Shown here piece by piece: positions 56,701 through 64,000 of a DNA stretch of 64,000 nucleotides (positions are counted from its first letter, which is position 1; each line of letters opens with the position of its first letter). Origin of the DNA: Tillandsia leiboldiana (lineage: Eukaryota > Streptophyta > Magnoliopsida > Poales > Bromeliaceae); the NCBI GenBank assembly GCA_029204045.2, contig CM055066.1, forward strand, positions 49,661,863 through 49,725,862, given 5' to 3'. Made by a program: the position numbers and the translations under genes. A model generated the notes under the pieces. It did no database searches, had not been told where the DNA came from, and saw nothing but the letters and a program-made list of their open reading frames with translations.

Positions 56701-57474
56701 GATATAATGCAGTTTCTGTGCTGAGGGCACAGTTCCAAATATAATTTTCTCAATAAAATTTAAAATATTTGATAAAAAATATATAATAATCCGTACCTTG
56801 CCGATAAGTTTTCGTGCCATGTGTCGGTACATATGTATTTTTTTTTTTTTGTCATCAGTACTCATCGGTACGATTCAGCACATATCATGTCGTATTGTGT
56901 TGATAAATTTTCGACATTCCGTATCACGACACTTAAATCCTTGCTCTTTAGAAAACAACAGGTATAATGTGAGAACAATTGTGAGAATTCCAAAGGAAAA
57001 TAGCTGCAATGTTACAAAACAAAAATAGAATAAATGTTACAAAAGACGGTATGCAGGCGTATATATGATCAATGTATTAAAATATTAAAGAAATATTTAT
57101 AGGTGTTAAAAAATGAGCAATGCTACCTGTACACCCCGAAGGGGTGTACATCATACACCTCCACCATTTTAATGGTGACGATACTTTTTACGGGTCACAT
57201 CAAGTGACCCATCATCACACCCCCACCCTTAGATGGGTGGGGTGTATGATGTACACCCCGAAAGGGGTGTACACATAGCATTTTCCTTAAAAAATATATA
57301 AATGCTTTTGTAAATAATTAAAACAATATGTATTAATTAATATTTATTGATTTATTTATTTTTTGGGGGCGCGTTCTTAGGTATGAGATGCAGGATCTCC
57401 ATGTAACAGAGACTCTCCCTCAAATGGTGGCGCTTTCGGAAACTTACATGCAAATATATGAGCAGCACGAGTGA
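41703..57474 (+). CDS. USP39: USP39/Sad1-type U4/U6.U5 tri-snRNP protein (inactive ubiquitin protease fold), nine exons
   Basis: Exons: 41703-42155, 49956-50200, 51897-51981, 52984-53169, 53482-53652, 53996-54211, 54796-54967, 56128-56299, 57381-57474; every GT-AG junction keeps the frame, giving about 597 residues (human USP39 is about 565). The first exon encodes a long acidic/basic low-complexity N-terminus. Exon 2 is the UBP zinc finger (YACLVCGKYYQGRG, H/C ligands, SHAYTHSLEAGHHVYIN). Exons 4-9 are the USP fold: NNIKETDFVNVTIQSL takes the place of the catalytic NxGNTCYMN box, so the nucleophilic Cys is replaced by Asp, as expected for this non-protease family. SDPVEFMSWLLNTLH and KYIILHMRRF are conserved. 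The protein helps assemble or keep the tri-snRNP in the spliceosome. Introns carry many transposons but no exon is damaged. Confidence in the family is high; the symbol follows the human name. Confidence 0.93.
42162..42226. repeat. (CT)n microsatellite in USP39 intron 1
   Basis: An almost pure CT run beginning 6 bases after the donor site (GTTATA), so it sits next to the splice site and could affect it if its length changes. Confidence 0.95.
42456..42693. mobile_element. Tourist-like MITE in USP39 intron 1
   Basis: 238 bp with ends GGGGGCGTTTGG and CCAAATGCCCCC (one mismatch) and target duplications TTA (42453-42455 and 42694-42696). Confidence 0.85.
42697..43344. other. USP39 intron 1, unassigned
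   Basis: Intron sequence between the MITE and the LTR element. I see no repeat boundaries, coding content or RNA gene. Confidence 0.6.
43350..44020 (+). repeat. 5' LTR of the intronic Gypsy element
   Basis: 671 bp, followed four bases later by the tRNA-Met primer site TGGTATCAGAGC (44025-44036). AGTATATAAG (near 43723) is a likely TATA box. Confidence 0.9.
44025..44036 (+). other. tRNA-iMet primer binding site of the intronic Gypsy element
   Basis: TGGTATCAGAGC, the same primer motif as in the gag-only element. Confidence 0.92.
44218..45753 (+). pseudogene. Gypsy gag and protease, with nonsense codons
   Basis: One reading frame. An N-terminal coiled coil (repeats of RHEALL/RHEQLL type) is followed by the gag domain, one zinc knuckle (CYKCGEKYQPGHHC), an acidic stretch, and the aspartic protease site DTGSTHSF. 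TAA at 44755-44757 and TGA at 45751-45753 interrupt it. The frame continues unchanged across both, so they are point lesions. Not functional as it stands. Confidence 0.85.
45757..48886 (+). pseudogene. Gypsy pol (RT, RNase H, integrase, chromodomain-like end), disrupted
   Basis: Continues the gag frame. RT motifs are recognisable, but the catalytic box reads FFDG (46638-46649) in place of the usual F/Y-x-DD, so an active-site Asp is lost. RNase H (EVDACDSGIGAVL) follows, then the zinc-finger part of integrase (HSGMNHIYRR...CEVCTRNK) and its core (MDFIDALPKS, VVVDRLTKYAHF, DRDKIF). The C-terminus is chromodomain-like (VLVTWSNLDEAEATWEDYW). Lesions: TGA 46333, TAG 47838, TAG 48207, TAG 48360; a frameshift near 46430 in a G run; and a 1-nt loss near 48420. 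The copy is dead. Confidence 0.88.
48903..48915 (+). other. Polypurine tract of the intronic Gypsy element
   Basis: AAGGGGGAGGGTG directly before the 3' LTR. Confidence 0.8.
48916..49598 (+). repeat. 3' LTR of the intronic Gypsy element
   Basis: 683 bp. Differs from the 5' LTR by about 15 substitutions and an extra 12 bp (a repeat of CATCCTCACCGC-type sequence near 49445). Confidence 0.9.
49604..49955. other. End of USP39 intron 1
   Basis: Intron remainder after the LTR element. It closes with the pyrimidine-rich acceptor CATTCTTTTGTAG at 49955. Nothing else seen. Confidence 0.7.
50867..51699. mobile_element. Harbinger/Tourist-like MITE in USP39 intron 2
   Basis: 833 bp between TCA (50864-50866) and TCA (51700-51702). 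Ends are GGCTTCGCTTGG and CCAAACAGCACC (imperfect inverted repeats). The core is extremely AT-rich. Near the right end are CCCTTCCCAAGGC and GGGTACAAAGGGGGGATAT. Same family as 55291-55999 but in the opposite orientation: the AT core, the CCTTGGGAAGGGG block and the GTATAA/GGTAC ends align as reverse complements. Confidence 0.75.
51982..52983. other. USP39 intron 3
   Basis: AT-rich intron with no terminal repeats or coding content that I can support; the acceptor follows a long T-rich tract (TTTTAATTTTCAG). Confidence 0.65.
53206..53425. mobile_element. Possible MITE in USP39 intron 4
   Basis: About 220 bp with ends GTTTGGTGCCCACGATTGG and CCAATCCTGGGTGCCAAG, which are imperfect inverted repeats of about 25 bp. 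I could not fix a target duplication, so the borders are approximate. Confidence 0.5.
53653..53995. other. USP39 intron 5 with poly-T tract
   Basis: Begins with a run of about 35 T just after the donor; otherwise unremarkable intron sequence. Confidence 0.7.
54212..54795. other. USP39 intron 6
   Basis: Intron sequence without recognisable repeats or genes; ends CTTCGTCAG. Confidence 0.65.
55005..56070. mobile_element. MITE in USP39 intron 7, itself split by another MITE
   Basis: Ends GGGTAAATTGCACGTCTGG...CTCAAACTATGAG and CTCATAGTTTGAGG...CAGACGGTCAATTTACCC are inverted repeats of about 35 bp with few mismatches. Removing the nested element (55291-55999 plus TAA) leaves about 354 bp. Target duplication not clear. 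Confidence 0.72.
55291..55999. mobile_element. Harbinger/Tourist-like MITE nested in another MITE
   Basis: 709 bp, ends GCTACCGTTTGG and CCAAACGGTACC (11 of 12 match), flanked by TAA (55288-55290 and 56000-56002). Same family as 50867-51699, inverted relative to it. Confidence 0.85.
56300..57113. other. USP39 intron 8, left part
   Basis: Intron DNA with no gene. CACGGTCCGTATTCACTATATTG-like phrases and the TATTGATAAATTTTCGACATTCC area look like old TE remnants but have no boundaries I can defend. Confidence 0.45.
57114..57286. mobile_element. Palindromic hAT-like MITE in USP39 intron 8
   Basis: 173 bp with a perfect 8-bp target duplication TTAAAAAA (57106-57113 and 57287-57294). The ends are TGAGCAATGCTA and TAGCATTTTCC. 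Most of the element folds on itself: GTACACCCCGAAGGGGTGTAC near each end, plus GGGTCAC...GTGACCC inside. A related copy is at 60011-60182. Confidence 0.88.
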
Positions 57475-59190
<1,716 letters not shown>

Positions 59191-59794
59191 CATTGATTCT
59201 AAAGCTTTGATTTCCTTAGCATCAACTTGAATGGGCATTTTTGCCATTTATTTTTTTATCTAGGAGGCCGGGAAATTTTAAATGGAATATCATAAATTAT
59301 TCATCGTGTTCTAAATATGCTTCATGATTCATTGTGTCCTCTAGGTTTAAACTCACATTCTGTTTTTTCATCGCTAGCCTCTAGTTATAGAATCGACGGT
59401 CTCTTGAAAAGCATGGCGTCATAGTTGGTATCAGAGCTAATTATCGGAGTGTGAGATGAGTTTTGACTGAGTTTGGATCATATAGCGAGTAGAGCACGGC
59501 TGACGATCGTTGTGGGTGAAGCACGGCTTTCCACATGGTCGGTTAAGATTAGCGAGACAAATTTCACATCGTATGGTACTTATGAGTGTGTTTGAGTCTG
59601 ATGAGAATGTCAGAATTTAAAGGAGGGAGGAATGTGATATTCCAAAGATTTGAAATAATTTTATATATAAGATATAATAAGGTTAAATCTATTAATCCGA
59701 CTTTAGTATTTTGGATCGTGGTTAGAGTTAAGCATGCTAGAGCTAGAGCAGTTTTAGAATGAGTGACCTAGAAATCGGAGCGTCATAGTTGGTA
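59191..59794. other. Possible remnant of a small LTR element (TRIM-like)
   Basis: TTGGTATCAGAGC (from about 59427) is a tRNA-Met primer motif. A purine tract AAAGGAGGGAGGAA ends at 59633, followed by TGTGATATTCC, an LTR-like start. Both the primer motif and the CACTA insertion site follow GCGTCATAGTTGGTA, which suggests the LTR end is present twice. The LTR pair is too diverged for me to define. Confidence 0.3.
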
Positions 59795-60221
59795 CACTAT
59801 AACAAAATTAGGTTATAGGGATATATATTTGTAATACTTTTGTATAAGTATCCTATCTATATCCAAAATTAGATTATAGGGATATAATTTTAGGACACAT
59901 TACAAAAATATGTCGCTATACACCCTAGCGACGACGCATATAGCAACACTAATAATAAGTGTCGGTATTTTTGTCAGCGACACTTTTTTTAGATTTTAAA
60001 AATATTTAAAGGAAAATGCTACTTGTACACCCCCATTTGGGGTGTACATCACACACCCACCCATCCAATGGGTGAGGTGTGGTGAGGGGTCACTTCACAA
60101 TTTGTGAAGTGACCCCCCCACCCTTAGATGGGTGGGTGTAAGATGTACACCCCCTTTGAGGGTGTACATATAGCATTGCTCATATTTAAAAGTGTCGTTA
60201 TAGCATAATTTTGTTGTAGTG
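59795..60221. mobile_element. Miniature CACTA element
   Basis: Ends CACTATAACAAAATT and AATTTTGTTGTAGTG (14 of 15 match) with 3-bp target duplications GTA (59792-59794 and 60222-60224). A hAT-like MITE is nested inside; without it the element is about 247 bp. Non-coding, non-autonomous. Confidence 0.85.
60011..60182. mobile_element. Palindromic hAT-like MITE nested in the CACTA element
   Basis: 172 bp with perfect 8-bp duplications TATTTAAA (60003-60010 and 60183-60190). It is the same family as 57114-57286 in the reverse orientation: here GGAAAATGCTA is on the left and TAGCATTGCTCA on the right. Confidence 0.88.
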
Positions 60222-60224
60222 GTA

Positions 60225-60282
60225 TTATCTTCTCTCTCTCATGCTCTCACTCTTTGTGTCACTCCTCTCTCTCTCCCCCTCT

Positions 60283-60329
<47 letters not shown>

Positions 60330-60401
60330 TACTCTCTCTCTCGCTTGTGCTCTCTCTCTCTCTCTCTCTCTCATTGCACCTCTATGCAATTTAAATCTAA
60401 A
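60225..60401. repeat. Pyrimidine-rich spacer
   Basis: CT repeats and a run of about 35 T between the CACTA element and the small Helitron. No coding content. Confidence 0.75.
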
Positions 60402-60608
60402 CTAGTGTAGTAACCCGCGTGATGCAGCGGGTAGATAATAGAAAAAAAAATAAAAAATATTAATAGGATATATATTTTTATAAATTTTTAAATATATAAG
60501 AGAAAAAAATTTCATATCAAATTAATAATAAATTAATCTAAATGTATAATCAGTATATATGTTTAAATTTAACAGTTCAAAAAAAAATATGGGAATTTAA
60601 GTAATTAC

Positions 60609-60758
60609 CAAGTTTTTTGCTTCCCGAGTTTTTAATATACCCATCCTGAACCATTTTGTTAATTAGCTTCCTCATAGTGCTCTGATTAGCTTCCCCGTCT
60701 AACTTGCTTTGAAGCTTCGCTATTGTCACATAATCCATTGGTAAAGCATGATAAAGAG
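60609..60758 (-). pseudogene. ASY1: ASY1 (PAIR2) meiotic protein, captured exon
   Basis: Minus-strand exon reading ALYHALPMDYVTIAKLQSKL, then NQSTMRKLINKMVQDGYI and ending NSGSKKLG before GTAATT. This matches the winged-helix-like part C-terminal to the HORMA domain in plant ASY1/PAIR2, a chromosome-axis protein needed for meiotic synapsis. It is a fragment: no HORMA domain is present. The exact acceptor is uncertain because the frame join with the next exon is not clean. Confidence 0.72.
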
Positions 60759-60862
60759 CTTGAAACCAAATCGCAAGCACAATAAATAAAAGACATAAGC
60801 TGTTGGATAAAAATATAAACGTATATTTGTATGTAAATATATCAATTAAGAGCATATGATAC

Positions 60863-60970
60863 CTTTATGGACATGAAATCCTCATCAGACGTCTTGGTAG
60901 TTTCCTCGGTCTGTGGAATCTCCTGCATCTCAACCTCCTCCTTTACAATAGATGAATTGGAGTTGACTTC
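60863..60970 (-). pseudogene. ASY1: ASY1, second captured exon
   Basis: Minus-strand stretch between a CAG acceptor and a GTATCA donor, reading EVNSNSSIVKEEVEMQE and then TKTSDEDFMSIK. Its acidic linker and TSDE.. ending fit the region just before the ALPMDYVT exon in ASY1. The assignment leans on its neighbour. Confidence 0.6.
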
Positions 60971-61092
60971 CTGGTAGTGGAAAAAAAAAACAAAAAAAAA
61001 GGAAGTTAAAAGAAAAGGTGCATAAAGAAAAAGGAAAAGAACCAACCGTTATTTACCTTGTTAATAGTGTAACTATCCTTCGTAGCTATGGA

Positions 61093-61368
61093 TATTTGTG
61101 ATGAACATACAGAACTTCGTGATGAGTATAAGATGCTTAACTTGGACTTTGATCTTCTTAAGAAAACCTATAATATTTTAATTGAGGAAAAAAAACAAAT
61201 TGTTTCTGAATTGAAGGAGATTATGGATGGTATTGCTAGATGCTATACCTTGGTTAATCACCCTACCTCTGGTCCAATTGATGTAGAATCAACAGTCGAA
61301 GCGGTAATATTGGGTGATAAAGAAACAACGTCAACAACCGAGGAAGATCCTGAAGCTTCCCCCGGTTA
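61093..61368 (+). pseudogene. Copy of part of the 202-codon frame, inside the small Helitron
   Basis: 276 bp, no indels and four mismatches against 15963-16238 (about 98.6%). It covers the coiled-coil part and acidic tail. A chance ATG (61088) precedes it and a TAA follows the break. Its orientation is opposite to the Helitron and to the ASY1 exons. Confidence 0.92.
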
Positions 61369-61909
61369 AAACTCCTCGCTATTTACTCTGCAATGAGCAA
61401 ATATGAATGAATAATTAAATAAATCACATGTAGAAAAATCTAATCTTGAAATCAAAATATTGGAGAAAAAAAATAAATTGAAAAGAAAATAGAATATTCG
61501 AAAGAACAAACCCTAGAACAAAGAAAAATTGGATTGAACGAAGGTGGCCATGAAGTGGACGATGGAGATTTTGATCTTGGTGGAGGAGGAGGAAGAGGAG
61601 GGCAAGGAAATTTGGAGGTTCTCCACGACGGGAAGGAGGCTTAGAGAAAGAGGGAGAGAAGAAGAATAATAATAAAAAAAACTCAAAAAGGGGGAGATAT
61701 AATTAATTCATTGAAAGTATGGAGTGAGAAGAGTTGGAGGTTGGGAATGAGAAGAATTTATCATTAATTCATTGAGAGTTAAGAATAAGAAGAGTTGGGA
61801 GTTAGAAATGTGAAGAGTCTATCATTAATTCATAAGAATTGAAAAAGAGAAGAGTGAAAGAAAATTTGACACGTGACAAAAAATAGGGGAAATCATATAG
61901 AGGTATAGA
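61369..61909 (-). promoter_or_regulatory. Promoter-like left part of the small Helitron
   Basis: On the minus strand the region goes from the 5' terminus through AT-rich repeats (three rough copies around GAATTAATGATA) and a CT-rich stretch to CTCCTCCTCCACCAAG and a short frame starting MATFVQS. It looks like a gene's promoter and 5' leader taken into the element. Confidence 0.4.
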
Positions 61910-62204
61910 TTTCTCATTTGAATCCTATACAAATATAAGGCTTAAAGAAGAAAATACATCTTCTGATAATTAAGGAGTATATCAGAGTAGTGCAATTGAA
62001 TCCCTAACTATGCATACAATAATAAAACAGGCAATAATGCAATATGAGCTACTACAACTAGAGTGTATACTACCTGTACACAGTGTCCTCTCACTATATA
62101 TGTGGTCCACTCCTGGTGGGCTATACAATCCTATCTGTATATAAAACAACTAGGCATATAACTTAGGTGATTAGAATAAAATCTTAAGGAGTTAACAACT
62201 AACA

Positions 62205-62243
<39 letters not shown>

Positions 62244-63340
62244 GTCAACATATGTAGCAAAATGCTCAATGGTATGCTATCAATAATCCATGCTATACAC
62301 TATGCTCTGAATGTAATATGTGGATATCTCTTGTGCCACAGATGCTGACTACACAACTTATGTAACCAAATCCTGGATATGACTCACTAACACAAATGGA
62401 ACTTCTAGTATCATCTCCAAATCCATACCTTCCTCCTCCATTCATCGCGTGTCACTCTAGTATAGGTCGCCATAACATTCTCGGTTAGCCAATCATATGC
62501 TACTCATCCTTGCTAATATTACCTGAGCAAACTCTAGCATAGAATTCCCACATGATGTACACTATCGTCTTGGCATTTTGCCTGTACTATGTATGTGCCG
62601 CCAGACTTACAAACGTTTGGCAATGTTAGGTTACGTCCCGGCCTACTTAACTCGGTGTATATCGACTCACTATATCCTATTATGCATTTGCATTCCACAA
62701 ACTAAACTTCTACGATACACCCAAGCCATCGCTGATAAATAGTGGATTGCTTTCTTGGCTCGTGCATCTATGTATCGATTGCTATCTCCAGTCCTTGACT
62801 CAGTTATCAATCCTCGGGCCATAGCCCGACACGTAATATTCTTGGGTCTCTACCTGGTATATGTACAAATGTACTCATCTCCGTTGTTCAAGAAAAATCA
62901 CAACTGACTTTTTATCGAGACAGTCAGAATAACGCACCAATGCACCCAACTAGGGTGGCTCATACAGTGTAAACCAAAACACCGTGGATACCAACTTGGC
63001 ACACACACCGCGTGCTCTTTCAACATAGTGCTTGACCTAATCCAACTTATGCTACTCAGGAAGTTTGGATTCAACACAATCCATATTACACTAAGATGCC
63101 CTTATGGAACATGGGGCTTTTACACAAATAAAGATAATTAACGGAGCTATTATATTTGAATGCAACAAGATTTACATAATAATCATGATCATGAAATGAT
63201 GAATAATGTAGTGAGCAATTAGCAAAATTGCTAACTCAATGAGATACTATCCTAATCAAAGTTTGTCTGTGCATAAGGGGTCGATAGGAGTCGAAAATGA
63301 ACTTTATAGTTTAAACTAGTCATCCCTCGGTCGACCTAGA
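61910..63340. other. Unassigned region, possibly old LTR-derived DNA
   Basis: No convincing coding frame. It holds a (TA)n tract (about 62210-62240). The middle (62560-63060) is stop-rich but not AT-rich, and its complement (for example GTATCCACGGTGTTTTGG, minus strand) has the flavour of a Gypsy LTR leader. I cannot fix boundaries. Confidence 0.35.
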
Positions 63341-64000
63341 GGTCTAGCTCGATCGACCACACTTCTGTCGCCACGCGCCACCCGCCACCCGCCCTCCCCC
63401 TTCTGTCGGGCCACGCGGCGCGGGGCGGTTGGCCGGGCCCCGCTGTCGCGTGATCCGGGACGCGTGGCGCGCCCGGATTAATCCGGGTGCGGCCACTGTT
63501 GTTCCCTGTTCGGCGCCCGGTTGTTCCGGGCGTCCGAAAATGTACCCCAAACCTATTTTCTCCCCCCCTCCCCCTTGGGCTATAAATTGACTTCCTCTCT
63601 CTCTCTTCTCACTTTTTTTGAGGGTTTTTCGAAAGGGGCTTTTGGCAGAGGCTTTGTTCACCTGTGCTCTACCTCTTCCAAGGATTTGGATATTTTTGGA
63701 AGCCGCGACCTCGACGTTTCCTCCGATTGGGCGCACTGCGACGTTCCTTTTCTGGTGGCCTTTTCCGTTGCATTTCAGTCCATGAGCTTCCCTGTGCTAC
63801 GCCGAAGGAATTTTTGAACGATTCTTGCGGCATCGTTTTCATGACAGGTAGGCCTACGTTTTTTGTATTTACCACTTCAGTCTGTTTCTAGTTTTCACTA
63901 GGTTTTCTGGGACATCTTTAGACCCCCTTTTCCTGCGGCAGTTTTTGGACAGCGGAGGAGTGTTTATGCCTTTTCTCGGCCTACGGGTATCGGAACGAGG
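63341..64000 (+). repeat. Partial LTR related to the gag-only element's LTR
   Basis: Layout matches 5.9-6.8 kb: a GC-rich block with GGCCACGCGGCG-type repeats, a TATA box (TATAAAT, 63581), a pyrimidine-rich leader, GGATTTGGATATTTTTGG, then GCGACGTTCC, CCATGAGCTTCCCTGTGC and the donor-like GACAG|GTAGGCCTACG (63848). Similarity is patchy, so it is a diverged relative. It runs off the window. Confidence 0.5.

Larger units (their letters stand above)
60402..61909 (-). mobile_element. Small non-autonomous Helitron with gene fragments
   Basis: 1508 bp, minus strand. The 3' end is at 60402: CTAG preceded (on the minus strand) by a 6-8-6 hairpin (60413-60432). The next host base is T. The 5' end is at 61909: TCTATACCTC after an A, with CCCC at positions 21-24 and CACGTG at 35-40. 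Inside are two ASY1 exons, a reversed 276-bp piece of the 202-codon frame, and a promoter-like part with three rough repeats of CAATGAATTAATGATA and a CT-rich leader. There is no Rep, helicase or RPA, so it needs the enzyme of a relative such as the giant element. Confidence 0.85.

Overview
This is plant nuclear DNA, probably from a monocot: GC-rich first exons, GT-AG introns, G-box promoters, plant-type L1, Gypsy and Helitron elements, and many small MITEs. I cannot name the species from sequence alone. Only two host genes look real: the first exon of a VAR3-like organellar zinc-finger gene on the minus strand (1264-1928), and a complete nine-exon gene for a USP39/Sad1-type splicing factor on the plus strand (41703-57474). 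Almost everything else is mobile DNA, much of it nested.

Left half (about 2.0-37.3 kb). I read this as one very large Helitron. Its right end (37227-37257) is a clear Helitron terminus: a 6-8-6 hairpin and then CTAG|T. It carries a Rep/PIF1-helicase gene (22518-33438) and an intron-rich RPA-like single-strand DNA-binding gene (33578-36170). The best left end is at 2029. Between 2029 and the transposase lie pieces that look like captured host genes: three tandem copies of a probable TITAN-like exon, an open frame of about 202 codons, and two exons of the SUMO-activating enzyme SAE2. Two younger elements sit inside. A 10.2 kb gag-only Gypsy LTR element (5561-15755, TSD GCTAC, LTRs of 3.8 kb about 99% identical) splits the 202-codon frame. 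A 5'-truncated L1 LINE (23584-29857) splits the Rep domain. The Helitron genes also carry a frameshift and several nonsense codons.

Middle (37.3-41.6 kb). Three tandem units of about 0.83 kb, each with a CT microsatellite, are followed by a cluster of degenerate tRNA-like SINE copies interrupted by a Tourist-like MITE.

USP39 gene (41.7-57.5 kb). Intron 1 is swollen to 7.8 kb by a decayed chromovirus-type Gypsy element (43350-49598, TSD ACGTG/GCGTG). Introns 1, 3, 4, 7 and 8 (and possibly others) carry MITEs, including one nested inside another and two members of one family in opposite orientations. All splice junctions keep the reading frame, so the gene appears intact.

Right end (57.5-64 kb). 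AT-rich repeats are followed by a CACTA miniature element containing a palindromic hAT-like MITE, then by a small Helitron (60402-61909, minus strand). The small Helitron shares both ends with the giant one, carries two exons of the meiotic gene ASY1, and holds a 276-bp piece that is about 98.6% identical to the 202-codon frame 45 kb away. The window ends inside another LTR related to the gag-only element.
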